A stretch of 64,000 nt of DNA from Ga0077527 sp964433345. GTDB lineage: Bacteria; Pseudomonadota; Gammaproteobacteria; Burkholderiales; SG8-41. Both the position numbers and the translations under genes were made by a program. Position 1 is the first letter of the stretch. Every line of letters begins with the position of its first letter. Of the stretch, positions 17,029 through 25,144 are shown piece by piece. Where the stretch lies: NCBI GenBank assembly GCA_964433345.1, contig CAYSQJ010000006.1, positions 124,001 through 188,000 on the forward strand. The letters run 5' to 3'. Under the pieces are notes generated by a model that was not told the origin of the DNA, ran no database searches, and saw only the letters and a program-made list of their open reading frames with translations.

Positions 17029-17051
17029 AACCCCCGGCAGTGCCGGGGGTT
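17029..17051 (+). terminator. GC-rich hairpin between the porin genes
   Basis: AACCCCCGGCA and TGCCGGGGGTT are exact complements around a single base, followed by TTACC. The stem is very strong but the U-run short, so it may act as a partial terminator that lowers expression of the second porin. Confidence 0.65.
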
Positions 17052-17081
17052 TACCGAAATAACCAAGCTCAGGAGAAAAAC

Positions 17082-18254
17082 ATGAAAATCAAGCTGATTG
17101 CGACGGCAGTGGCAGGGATTTTTGGTTTTCAGGCTGGAGCTTCTTTCGCACAAAGCACCGTACAGCTTTACGGCACGATCGATCTGGAATACGGCTACCT
17201 CGACCAAGGACTCGGCACAACCGGTCCACGACCGAGTGTCGACATGATGCAGGTCCCACTGAGCAATATCGGTTTTCGAGGGGAGGAGAAACTCGCCGGA
17301 AACATGTCGGCATGGTTCCAGTGCGAAAGCACCGCAGATATCCGGGGGGTCAGTCAAGCCGGCTTCTGTAGCCGCAACAGTGCGGTTGGTCTCAAAGGAG
17401 GGCTCGGTAACATTTTCATGGGCCGCTGGGATACGCCGTTCAAACGCACTATGCTCCCAACTTCGTTCGTCGGCGCCAATGTTGTCGGTTTATGGGGATC
17501 GACATTCCTGCTTACGGCCGGCTCCACAAGCACGCTGGACGGTTCCAGCCGGGCGCTGTTTCAGCGCCGTCAGTCCAACACCATCAACTACGACAGCCCG
17601 ATATGGAACGGCCTTCAGGTCATGGCCGCAGTCAGTTCCACGAATGGAGCGACTTCTGCCACCGTCGCTGCGACAGCAGCCAAACCGAGATTGTGGTCCT
17701 TGGGGGCGCAATATATGGCGGGGCCACTGTACATCTCCGGGGCCTACGAGAAGCACAATCAATTCGGCGCAATCGGCGGTGCCAATGACGACAGCGGCTG
17801 GCACCTGGGAGCAGCCTACACGTTCATGAACAAGATGAAACTGGCTGCTTTTTATACCCAGCAAAAGTTCGAAACCTCGGCAACCACGGAATCCAAAATC
17901 AATGCATGGCAACTCGGCATGGACTGGAACATCGCGGGTCCACACGGGCTGCTGGCTTCGTACACCGCAACCGGTGATGTCAAGGGAAACAGCACGACGA
18001 CCATTGCCGGCAGCGGCGCCACACGGCCCGCGGCACTGAACCTGGTCAGCGGTGTTCTGGTATCAGGCGATACCGGTGCAGAACTGTGGACGCTCCGTTA
18101 TCGATATCAGTTTTCAAAGCGAACGCAGACCTTTGGTGGCTACGCAAGACTGAACAATGATGCGCGAGCCGCGTATACCCTTGGGGGACTTTCCGGAGCA
18201 TCCAACGGTAACAAACAGGATGGTTGGGGGGTAGGGTTACGGCATACCTTTTGA
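17082..18254 (+). CDS. Gram-negative trimeric porin, second tandem copy
   Basis: A 390-residue porin starting at ATG 17082 after AGGAG, with signal peptide ending GASFAQS and C-terminal Phe (VGLRHTF). It is highly similar to the preceding porin along its length, including the Cys pair (WFQCESTADIRGVSQAGFCSRN) and the block VFMGRWDTPFKRT in the variant IFMGRWDTPFKRT. The arrangement points to a tandem duplication followed by divergence in surface loops. A strong terminator follows at 18274. Differences between the copies suggest distinct pore selectivity or differential expression through the hairpin between them. Confidence 0.92.
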   Translation: MKIKLIATAVAGIFGFQAGASFAQSTVQLYGTIDLEYGYLDQGLGTTGPRPSVDMMQVPLSNIGFRGEEKLAGNMSAWFQCESTADIRGVSQAGFCSRNSAVGLKGGLGNIFMGRWDTPFKRTMLPTSFVGANVVGLWGSTFLLTAGSTSTLDGSSRALFQRRQSNTINYDSPIWNGLQVMAAVSSTNGATSATVAATAAKPRLWSLGAQYMAGPLYISGAYEKHNQFGAIGGANDDSGWHLGAAYTFMNKMKLAAFYTQQKFETSATTESKINAWQLGMDWNIAGPHGLLASYTATGDVKGNSTTTIAGSGATRPAALNLVSGVLVSGDTGAELWTLRYRYQFSKRTQTFGGYARLNNDARAAYTLGGLSGASNGNKQDGWGVGLRHTF

Positions 18255-18273
18255 TCGACTGGATACTTATCTG

Positions 18274-18298
18274 AACGGGCGCCACGGCGCCCGTTTTT
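18274..18298 (+). terminator. Rho-independent terminator after porin 2
   Basis: AACGGGCGCC-AC-GGCGCCCGTT, a perfect 10 bp stem, followed by further T residues. It separates the porin pair from the small exported-protein gene. Confidence 0.9.
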
Positions 18299-18323
18299 GC
18301 TTGCGGAGTTCCACCGCTCAACC

Positions 18324-18356
18324 CTTCAGAAATCCTTCAGATTGGGTGTTGATAAT
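18324..18356 (+). promoter_or_regulatory. PmrA-like direct-repeat box with -10
   Basis: CTTCAG (18324-18329), five bases, CTTCAG (18335-18340), then GATAAT at 18351-18356. Direct repeats with an 11 bp period overlapping the -35 region are the binding form of PmrA/QseB-type regulators (known box CTTAAT-N5-CTTAAT). A regulator of that class is encoded at 18803, so it may control this promoter. Confidence 0.55.
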
Positions 18357-18414
18357 GAACTCGTGGCCTCGATAATCGATGCCTCAATTATTCAACCACG
18401 AAAGGAAAGACACC

Positions 18415-18657
18415 ATGAAAACCACCTCCCTGAAACTGTTTGTGGCAGCTGTGCTGGGCATCACCGCCGTTTCCGCGGCCAATGCCGCTCCGGTAGCTTT
18501 GAAGGCACCTTCGATAATCGCTTACGACCAGGGTGGCAACGACCCGTTTCCCCCTTCCATCGACCGCAGTGGTGCTACCGGAGCAATCGGCAGCAGCACG
18601 CTTCTGGGTTCCCATGAGGGCGGAAACGATCCGTTTCCTTCCTCCAACGGTGACTGA
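18415..18657 (+). CDS. Small exported protein with two GGNDPFP repeats
   Basis: An 80-residue protein starting at ATG 18415 after AAAGGAAAG. Residues 1-24 form a signal peptide (ending AANA). The mature part of about 55 residues is low in hydrophobics and contains GGNDPFPPS and GGNDPFPSS near the middle and the end, each preceded by an acidic or polar residue. I do not recognise the family. It follows a PmrA-like box and precedes a PmrA/QseB-type two-component system, so it may be a periplasmic ligand-binding or signalling peptide controlled by that system. This is inference from neighbours only. Confidence 0.75.
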   Translation: MKTTSLKLFVAAVLGITAVSAANAAPVALKAPSIIAYDQGGNDPFPPSIDRSGATGAIGSSTLLGSHEGGNDPFPSSNGD

Positions 18658-18681
18658 TTTTCAGTAAGACTGCCGGCAACC

Positions 18682-18728
18682 CGCCGCATCCAAGCCGAGT
18701 TAGAAGCGCATGGATGCGGCGATTCTTT
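18682..18728 (+). terminator. Stem-loop after the GGNDPFP gene
   Basis: CGCCGCATCC (18682-18691) pairs with GGATGCGGCG (18712-18721) across a 20-base loop, followed by ATTCTTT. It could end the small-protein transcript. Confidence 0.5.
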
Positions 18729-18774
18729 GTGTCTATCGAATATCTGTAAAATATCTCCTCTTTTTTCCCTTCGC

Positions 18775-18798
18775 TGATTCTGATTCTGATTCTGATTC
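18775..18798 (+). repeat. Four tandem copies of TGATTC directly before a start codon
   Basis: Four exact hexamers end four bases before the ATG at 18803. They occupy the place where a Shine-Dalgarno would be, and none is visible closer than the TCTCCTC/TTTTTT stretch upstream. Copy-number change by slippage would alter leader spacing without changing frame. Confidence 0.9.
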
Positions 18799-18802
18799 TT
18801 AA

Positions 18803-19462
18803 ATGCGATTACTGCTTATCGAAGATGATGCGATGATCGGCAAGAGCATCCGCGAAGGCTTGCGTCGCGAAAACTATGGCGTCGACTGGGTTCGTGACGG
18901 CTGGGCCGCCGAGCAGTCTTTGACCGCTACCGACTACGATTTGCTCATCCTGGACCTGGGATTGCCGCGGGTGCATGGTCTTCAGGTCTTAAAGAACGCC
19001 CGCCAAAAAGGCAAAAAGGTGCCGGTGTTGATCATCACCGCACGTGATGGCGTGGAAGACAGGGTCAACGGACTCGATGCCGGTGCCGACGATTATCTGG
19101 TCAAGCCTTTCAGCATGTCCGAACTCGGCGCCAGGGTGCGCGCCCTGCTCAGACGCAGCGCTGGCCAAGCCGCTCTGGTGTTCCGGAATGGCGGAGTGGA
19201 GCTCAACCCACTTACCCGGGAAGTGCTGTTCAACGGAAAAGAGGTTGCCTTGTCTCAAAGGGAATTCGCGATTCTGGAAAGCCTGATACGCCACCCCGGG
19301 ACAGTGATATCCAGGGCCAGCCTCGAACAGAGCGTTTACGCCTGGGGACAGGAGGTCGAAAGCAATGCTGTCGAAGTGCACATATCAAATCTGCGCAAAA
19401 AACTGGCCCCGAAGCTGATCAAGACCATCCGTGGTGTCGGCTACAAACTTTTCGAGCAATGA
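18803..19462 (+). CDS. OmpR-family response regulator (PmrA/QseB/TctD group)
   Basis: A 219-residue regulator: acidic pocket IEDDAMIG, phospho-Asp in LLILDLGLPRVHGL, conserved Lys in DYLVKPFSMSEL, then a winged-helix DNA-binding domain with NAVEVHISNLRKKL and ending GVGYKLFEQ. The stop overlaps the kinase start (ATGA). The protein belongs to the branch whose members bind 11 bp-periodic direct repeats; such a repeat stands before the GGNDPFP gene. Its ATG follows the TGATTC repeats and lacks a clear ribosome-binding site, so translation may be weak or variable. Confidence 0.92.
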   Translation: MRLLLIEDDAMIGKSIREGLRRENYGVDWVRDGWAAEQSLTATDYDLLILDLGLPRVHGLQVLKNARQKGKKVPVLIITARDGVEDRVNGLDAGADDYLVKPFSMSELGARVRALLRRSAGQAALVFRNGGVELNPLTREVLFNGKEVALSQREFAILESLIRHPGTVISRASLEQSVYAWGQEVESNAVEVHISNLRKKLAPKLIKTIRGVGYKLFEQ

Positions 19463-20787
19463 GTTTTTCCATTAGAAAACGCTTGCTGTGGACGATGCTG
19501 TCCACCTTGCTGATTCTTGCTGTGGGTGCCAGCAGCGTGACCTACATGCGCGCCCGATCGGATATCAACAAACTGTTCGATTACGAAATGGAGCAAATGG
19601 TCTATGCCCTGGCAATGCACATTGCGTCGCACCCGGAACTGACCGAAGAGCCTCTGCTCCGCATCGAGCACGACTTCGTTACCCAAGTCTGGAACAAAGG
19701 CGGCAAACTACTGTTCTCCTCCAAGCCGGGCACGGGCCCCGTCACCATTCTGGAAAACGGTTTCTCAGATTACGGCGGATCGACCGGCTGGCGTACATTT
19801 ACGACCGGAGGCGGCAACTATATTTTGCAGGTCGCGCATCCGCAAACGCTGCGCCGCAAGCTGGCCACCGACATAGCCCTGAATGCCATGCTGCCCATCG
19901 TGGCCATCGTCCCGATCGGCGGCGCACTCATCTGGCTCCTTCTGGGATACGGACTCGCGCCGCTGTGTTCGGTTGCGCGGGAAGTGGAGTCCAGGGATCC
20001 CAAGGTGCTGCTGCCACTGGGTCTGTCCGGCCGCCCCACGGAAATTGCGCCGCTGATCCGCTCACTGAATGACCTCCTCGGCAGGCTGGATCGGGCACTC
20101 AAGGTCGAACGCGAATTCATCGCCGATGCCTCACATGAATTGCGCTCCCCTGTCACCGCCCTGCAACTGCAGCTTGAACTGCTGGAATCCACCAGCAGTG
20201 AGTCTGAGCGGGCAGAACTGATAGCTGACATCAGGCAGGGCGTGAACCGCGTCAGCCGGCTGATTGAACAAATTCTCACGCTCGCCCGGCTGGACCCGGA
20301 TTACGGGGCGCAAACCGAAACGATCCGGCTTCAGGAATTCATCACAGGAATATACGAGGATCTGCAGCCACAGGCAGCAGCCAAATCAATCAGATTCACC
20401 CTGAATGCCGATTCGCCTGCATCCATCACAGGGGATACGACCAGCTTGCGTGCATTGCTGCGTAACCTGGTTGATAACGCGATCCGGTATACACCGGCAA
20501 ATGGCGCGATAACCATTGAGCTGAGCACATCGGACAAGGGTGCGGAAATTACAATTACAGATACTGGCCCCGGGATGTCCGAGGACGTGCGCCGCAAGGC
20601 CTTTGCCCGTTTTTACAGGGGCGACAACGTCCCAGAAACCACTGGGACCGGTCTGGGACTTGCCATCGCCCGCCGCGCAGCAGACCGTCTGGGCGCTCGG
20701 CTGACCCTAGAAGATGGCCGGACCAGATCTGGATTGACCGCCGTGGTGGGTTTTCCCGAAGCCGTTATCGAGAAAGAAACGATGTAA
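19459..20787 (+). CDS. Sensor histidine kinase (QseC/PmrB/TctE-like)
   Basis: A 442-residue kinase with TM1 near residues 10-29, a periplasmic domain of about 115 residues, TM2 near 145-165, the H-box FIADASHELRSPVTAL, N-box LRNLVDNAIRYTP, G1 DTGPGMSED and G2 GTGLGLAIARR. It is translationally coupled to the regulator. The periplasmic domain contains FSSKPGTGP and WRTFTTGGGNYILQVA, a pattern common in QseC/TctE sensors. The signal is unknown; acidity, metals or organic acids are typical for relatives. Confidence 0.92.
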   Translation: MSFSIRKRLLWTMLSTLLILAVGASSVTYMRARSDINKLFDYEMEQMVYALAMHIASHPELTEEPLLRIEHDFVTQVWNKGGKLLFSSKPGTGPVTILENGFSDYGGSTGWRTFTTGGGNYILQVAHPQTLRRKLATDIALNAMLPIVAIVPIGGALIWLLLGYGLAPLCSVAREVESRDPKVLLPLGLSGRPTEIAPLIRSLNDLLGRLDRALKVEREFIADASHELRSPVTALQLQLELLESTSSESERAELIADIRQGVNRVSRLIEQILTLARLDPDYGAQTETIRLQEFITGIYEDLQPQAAAKSIRFTLNADSPASITGDTTSLRALLRNLVDNAIRYTPANGAITIELSTSDKGAEITITDTGPGMSEDVRRKAFARFYRGDNVPETTGTGLGLAIARRAADRLGARLTLEDGRTRSGLTAVVGFPEAVIEKETM

Positions 20788-20841
20788 AGCCGATTTTTAC
20801 CAGAAAAGAAATTGCACTTTTAGTCAAACTGACGGTCTTAA

Positions 20842-20869
20842 TTGCCGTTTCCGAGTGTTTTCTTATAAA
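20842..20869 (+). promoter_or_regulatory. Putative promoter of the second czcI-like gene
   Basis: TTGCCG (20842-20847), 16 bp, TATAAA (20864-20869). The ATG at 20880 lies 11 bases after the -10 start-to-end block, so the transcript would be near-leaderless, as at the first czcI-like gene. Confidence 0.5.
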
Positions 20870-20879
20870 CTTGCGCCAT

Positions 20880-21236
20880 ATGCACAATCGACTCAAACAT
20901 ATCGTGTTTGCTGTGCTGCTGCTGATCCTGCCCCTGCAGGGTCTGGCTGCGGCACTGACGCCGATCCTGTGCCACTCCGACGAACAACAGCAAACCGCTG
21001 TTTCCGTGCAAACGCACGGATCGGATGCTTCGTCCCACGAAGAGCCGACATCAAATCACGATGGCAAGGGGGAAACCGGCTATTTCGGCCATCTCTGTTG
21101 CCATCATCCGGTCGGCGCGATGCCGGCCACTTTCGCAGCTTTCGCCGATTCCGGTCCTTCTACTTACGTTTCGCCTCCTCAAGTCTGGCCCTCACTGTTC
21201 TCCCCCGAACAGCAACTGCGCCCTCCGCGCGGCTGA
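20880..21236 (+). CDS. CzcI-like/DUF2946-like small exported protein
   Basis: A 118-residue protein with signal peptide (IVFAVLLLILPLQGLAAALTP) followed by a His/Cys-containing region (CHSDEQQ..., HGSDASSHEEPTSNHDGKGE, HLCCHHPVGA) and a Pro-rich end. This design, and its place as first gene of a metal/copper cluster, match the CzcI/DUF2946 type of exported accessory protein. The Cys-Cys-His-His cluster could bind metal. ATG 20880 is preferred to TTG 20871 because of the promoter position. It starts the run through the TolC-like, multicopper oxidase and cupredoxin genes. Confidence 0.65.
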   Translation: MHNRLKHIVFAVLLLILPLQGLAAALTPILCHSDEQQQTAVSVQTHGSDASSHEEPTSNHDGKGETGYFGHLCCHHPVGAMPATFAAFADSGPSTYVSPPQVWPSLFSPEQQLRPPRG

Positions 21237-21330
21237 TCCCGTTCTGACCCGGTAGTCAAGGCTTGTGCCTGTCATTGGCACGAGCGTTTGGAAATGCGCG
21301 TCTGCGACGCGTCACGGAACGAGGACACAC

Positions 21331-21687
21331 ATGCCTTCCCTTTTTGCAGCATTGCTGTTTGGCGCAGCCATGGCCCCGCTGTCGGTTCTGGCCGCGCAGC
21401 CCAGCCCGGCGTCAAATCCGGCTTCCCCGGAGGCGCCCTTACGCCAGTCAACTTATGAATCCGTCTTCGCCGGTTATCAATCTTACAAAGACGAAAAGCC
21501 TGCGTCATGGCGTGAAGTCAATGACGAAGTCGGACGCGTAGGTGGCCAGGCTGGCATCTTCGGCGGCGCGGGCCATGCAGGTCACGGCTCGGCCAAATCT
21601 TCCACCAATTCACCCCCTGCCGCCTCGAAGCCGCAACAGGTGCCGCAACCGATGCACGGCAAGGGCCATCAAGGAATGATGAAATGA
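21331..21687 (+). CDS. Small exported His/Met-containing protein
   Basis: A 118-residue protein from ATG 21331 (Shine-Dalgarno GAGGA). The signal peptide ends SVLAAQP. A conserved-looking core, YESVFAGYQSYKDEKPASWR, is followed by Gly/His-rich segments (GHAGHGS) and a tail MHGKGHQGMMK. I have no firm family name, but small proteins with this core are commonly placed in front of TolC-like and multicopper oxidase genes of copper clusters. The His/Met tail suggests copper binding in the periplasm. It overlaps the next gene (ATGA). Confidence 0.7.
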   Translation: MPSLFAALLFGAAMAPLSVLAAQPSPASNPASPEAPLRQSTYESVFAGYQSYKDEKPASWREVNDEVGRVGGQAGIFGGAGHAGHGSAKSSTNSPPAASKPQQVPQPMHGKGHQGMMK

Positions 21688-23120
21688 ATGCAACCATTCA
21701 ACGCATCCGGAGACGCCCGCAGCGGGTCTTTGCCGCCCTGCTGACGCTGGCCTTTCTTGGCGGCTGCGCGACATTCTCCACCGACGGCGGCCTGGAAAGT
21801 GTTCAGACCGCGGGCAAGGAACGCGGCCTGACCCAGAACGTGGCGTGGTTAAAAACCGACAAGGACGCCGAAACCGCCCGTGCCACGGTGAAAGAACTGC
21901 TGGCCGCCCCGTTGACTGCGGACAATGCCGTGCAGATTGCATTGCTGAACAACCGCGGCTTGCAGGCCACCTATGCCGAGCTTGGCATCGCCGAAGCCGA
22001 TGTCGTTCAGGCCGGCCGGTTGCGCAACCCCGGATTTTCATTTGGCAGGCTGACGCGGGCCGACGAAGTGGAAATCGAACGTACTTTCCTGTTCGACGTG
22101 CTGGGCCTCATCACGATGCCGATACGCACGGATCTCGAGAAGCGCCGCTTCGAACTCACCAAAGGCCGCGTGGCCATGGAGACCCTCCAGGTTGCAGCGG
22201 ATACCCGGCGTGCGTTCTTCAGCGCCGTGGCCGCACAGGAATCGGTGAAATACATGGAGCAGGTCAAACAGAGCGCCGAAACCAGTGCCGAACTGGCACG
22301 CCGCATGGCTACAGTCGGCAACTTCAGTAAACTCGACCGCGCCCGGGAACAGGCGTTCTATGCCGAAACAACCGCACAATTTGCGCGCGTCAAGCAGCAG
22401 GCAGTGTCCGAGCGGGAGCGTCTGACGAGGTTGATGGGACTCTGGGGCGAGGATACCGGCTTCAGACTTCCGGAACGTCTGCCCGATCTCCCGAAAGCCC
22501 CGCGCGACATCGCTGACCTAGAAGCCACTGCCCTCAAGAAACGTCTCGATGTCCAAGGTGCGATGCAGGAAGCCGAAAACATCGCGGCTGCGATGGGACT
22601 CACCCAAGCCACCGGCTTTGTCAGTGTTCTTGAGGTCGGTTACATGCGAAACAGCGAGTCAGGACAGCCGCGGCAGACCGGTTATGAGATCGAATTGAGG
22701 CTGCCGATATTTGACTGGGGCAACGCCCGGGTCAACCGCGCCGAATACACCTATATGCAGGCCGTCAACCGGGCAGCAGACACTGCGGTCAAGGCACGTT
22801 CCGAAGTGCGCGAGGCCTATTCAGCCTACCGCACCACTTACGATTTGGCGAAACATTACCGCGACGAAATCGTGCCGCTGAGAAAACGCATCTCGGAAGA
22901 GAACCTTCTCCGCTACAACGGGATGCTGATCAGCGTATTCGAATTGCTGGCTGATGCCCGCCAGCAGGTCGCCGGAGTCAATGCCTACATCGAAGCCTTG
23001 CGCGATCACTGGCTGAGCGAAACCAGTTTGAATCTCGCACTTACCGGAAAATCACCCGGTGCCATCAGCGTCGGCGGCGGCGCATCGGCTGTCGCAGGCG
23101 ATGCGCAGCCCGGCCACTAA
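21684..23120 (+). CDS. TolC-family outer-membrane lipoprotein
   Basis: A 478-residue protein with lipobox LGGC near residue 30 and the TolC-type helical repeats (LTADNAVQIALLNNRGLQATYAEL and a second half around RLDVQGAMQEAENIAAA). It looks like an outer-membrane factor, but no RND adaptor or pump gene follows; the next genes encode a multicopper oxidase and a cupredoxin. Such TolC-like proteins next to CopA-type oxidases occur in copper-resistance clusters. It may work with the Czc pump of this window or carry copper across the outer membrane. The coupling to the preceding small gene is by four-base overlap. Confidence 0.87.
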   Translation: MNATIQRIRRRPQRVFAALLTLAFLGGCATFSTDGGLESVQTAGKERGLTQNVAWLKTDKDAETARATVKELLAAPLTADNAVQIALLNNRGLQATYAELGIAEADVVQAGRLRNPGFSFGRLTRADEVEIERTFLFDVLGLITMPIRTDLEKRRFELTKGRVAMETLQVAADTRRAFFSAVAAQESVKYMEQVKQSAETSAELARRMATVGNFSKLDRAREQAFYAETTAQFARVKQQAVSERERLTRLMGLWGEDTGFRLPERLPDLPKAPRDIADLEATALKKRLDVQGAMQEAENIAAAMGLTQATGFVSVLEVGYMRNSESGQPRQTGYEIELRLPIFDWGNARVNRAEYTYMQAVNRAADTAVKARSEVREAYSAYRTTYDLAKHYRDEIVPLRKRISEENLLRYNGMLISVFELLADARQQVAGVNAYIEALRDHWLSETSLNLALTGKSPGAISVGGGASAVAGDAQPGH

Positions 23121-23138
23121 CCCATATCTGGAGACATC

Positions 23139-24527
23139 ATGACTTCACGCCGCAATTTTCTGCGCACCGCCGGAGGCGCCCTGCTGGGTGCCGCCGCAGT
23201 CAGCAAGGCTGCGCAGGGCGCCGTACCGGAAGCACCGATTCAGACAAAACCCGACATGCAACCGCCGCTGTCTCCGCCCAACGGCCGCCCCTACAACCCG
23301 GTCGCCACGCTGAACGGCTGGACCCTGCCCTGGCGCATGAACAAGGGCTGGAAAGAGTTCCACCTGATTGCCGAACCGGTACGCAGGCAGCTCGCGCCCG
23401 GCATGACTGCCAACCTTTGGGGCTACAACGGTCAATCGCCAGGCCCGACCATTGAATGCGTCGAAGGCGACAAGGTGCGCATTTTCGTCACCAACAAGCT
23501 GCCGGAACACACCACCATCCACTGGCACGGCATCCTGCTGCCCAACGGCATGGACGGCGTCGGCGGCCTGAACCAGCCGCAGATCCCGGTCGGCAAAACC
23601 TTCGTCTACGAATTCGAGATGAAGAAGTCCGGCACGTTCATGTACCACCCACATGCCGACGAGATGGTACAGATGGCGATGGGCATGATGGGTTTCTTCG
23701 TCGTGCATCCAAAGAACCCGAACTTCATGAAGGTCGACCGCGACTTCGTGTTCCTGATAAATGCCTACGACATCGAACCTGGTGCCGCGACACCCAAGAT
23801 CGCCACGATGACTGATTTCAACCTGTGGTCGTGGAACAGCCGGGTGTTTCCCGGAATTGATCCGTTCGTGGTCCGGAAAGGCGACCGGGTGCGCATCCGC
23901 TTCGGCAACCTGACGATGACCAATCACCCGATCCACATGCACGGTTACGACTTCGAGGTCACTTGCACCGATGGCGGCTGGGTGCCGAAAAGCGCGCGCT
24001 GGCCCGAAGTCACCGTTGATGTCGCAGTCGGCCAGATGCGCGCCTTCGAGTTCGTGGCCGATGCACCGGGCGACTGGGCCATCCATTGCCACAAGTCGCA
24101 TCACACGATGAACGCCATGGGCCATGACGTGCCAACGATGATCGGCGTCGATCATCGTGGCGTCGCCCAGAAAATCATCAATCTGGTGCCCGACTACATG
24201 GTGATGGGTGAGCGCGGCATGGCCGACATGGGCGAGATGGAAATGCCGATCCCGGACAATACTTTGCCAATGATGACTGGCACCGGACCGTTCGGCCCCA
24301 TCGAAATGGGCGGCATGCTCAGCGTGGTCAAGGTGCGCGAAGGACTTGCGCGCAACGACTACAAGGATCCGGGCTGGTACAAGCATCCGCCGGGCACGGT
24401 CTCCTATGAATGGAAAGGCGAAGCACCGGTTGTTGCCCAGGCCAAACCGCAGCCGGCATCACGGCCCGCACAGCCCGATCGTGAATTTCGTGTACGCAAA
24501 CCGTCAGGCGGCCATTCCGGCCATTAA
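23139..24527 (+). CDS. Tat-exported multicopper oxidase
   Basis: A 462-residue oxidase, probably oxidising Cu(I) or other substrates in the periplasm. The twin-arginine signal is SRRNFLRTAGG. All four copper-binding blocks are seen: HWHG (128-131), HPH (170-172), HPIHMHG (263-269) and HCHKSHHTM (316-324). It is shorter than CopA of the cop operon (about 600 residues) and near the size of two- or three-domain oxidases. Met-rich segments (MVQMAMGMMG, MGERGMADMGEMEM) resemble copper-binding loops. The His-rich tail GGHSGH adds to this. It is followed closely by a cupredoxin gene. Confidence 0.93.
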   Translation: MTSRRNFLRTAGGALLGAAAVSKAAQGAVPEAPIQTKPDMQPPLSPPNGRPYNPVATLNGWTLPWRMNKGWKEFHLIAEPVRRQLAPGMTANLWGYNGQSPGPTIECVEGDKVRIFVTNKLPEHTTIHWHGILLPNGMDGVGGLNQPQIPVGKTFVYEFEMKKSGTFMYHPHADEMVQMAMGMMGFFVVHPKNPNFMKVDRDFVFLINAYDIEPGAATPKIATMTDFNLWSWNSRVFPGIDPFVVRKGDRVRIRFGNLTMTNHPIHMHGYDFEVTCTDGGWVPKSARWPEVTVDVAVGQMRAFEFVADAPGDWAIHCHKSHHTMNAMGHDVPTMIGVDHRGVAQKIINLVPDYMVMGERGMADMGEMEMPIPDNTLPMMTGTGPFGPIEMGGMLSVVKVREGLARNDYKDPGWYKHPPGTVSYEWKGEAPVVAQAKPQPASRPAQPDREFRVRKPSGGHSGH

Positions 24528-24551
24528 ATTCAATTAAATCAAGGAGTTATA

Positions 24552-25040
24552 ATGAAATATCTTATCGCTGCCGTTACCGCGCTGCTGATCACCGCCGCAC
24601 CGCTCACCTGGGCACATGGCGATGCCAAACACGCGCCTGCCAAGAAGAAAACCATTTCAAAGGAAGAAAAAGCTTTCGGGCGAGAAGGCGACCCGCAAAA
24701 AGCAGTGCGCACCATCAATGTCGACATGAGCGACAAGATGCGGTTTTCCCCTGACACCATCACGGTGAAACAGGGCGAAACCGTCAAATTCGTCGTCAAG
24801 AACTCGGGAAAAATCATGCATGAGTTCGTGCTCGGCACCATGGGCGAACTCAAGGAGCATTCTGCGCTCATGCAAAAGTTTCCGGGCATGGAACACGCCG
24901 AACCGTACATGGCGCACGTCGCGCCCGGCAAGACGGAAACCATCGCCTGGCAATTCACCAAGTCCGGCAACTTCAACTTCGGCTGCCTGATCCCGGGTCA
25001 TTTCGAAGCCGGCATGATCGGCAAAGTCACCGTGAACTGA
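24552..25040 (+). CDS. Periplasmic cupredoxin (CopI-like)
   Basis: A 162-residue blue-copper protein with signal peptide ending TWAHGDA and a His/Lys-rich N-terminus. The type-1 copper ligands are His90 (MHEF), Cys145 (FGCLIPGH), His150 and Met155. The spacing is that of cupredoxins seen in copper-resistance loci. It could accept electrons from or deliver copper to the adjacent multicopper oxidase. Ribosome-binding site AAGGAG lies at proper distance from the ATG. Confidence 0.92.
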   Translation: MKYLIAAVTALLITAAPLTWAHGDAKHAPAKKKTISKEEKAFGREGDPQKAVRTINVDMSDKMRFSPDTITVKQGETVKFVVKNSGKIMHEFVLGTMGELKEHSALMQKFPGMEHAEPYMAHVAPGKTETIAWQFTKSGNFNFGCLIPGHFEAGMIGKVTVN

Positions 25041-25144
25041 GCCACGATCCCGGTCCGCAGCGCATGATTTTTCGATGTACTGCGACCGGATTATCCAGAA
25101 GCACACTGTTTACAAATCTCTCAACCTTACCTAAGGATTCCATC

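Noticed and set aside
23145..24386. A 413-codon minus-strand frame opposite the multicopper oxidase gene
   Set aside because: No signal, domain or ribosome-binding site; composition is that of a mirror of the Met/His-rich oxidase.
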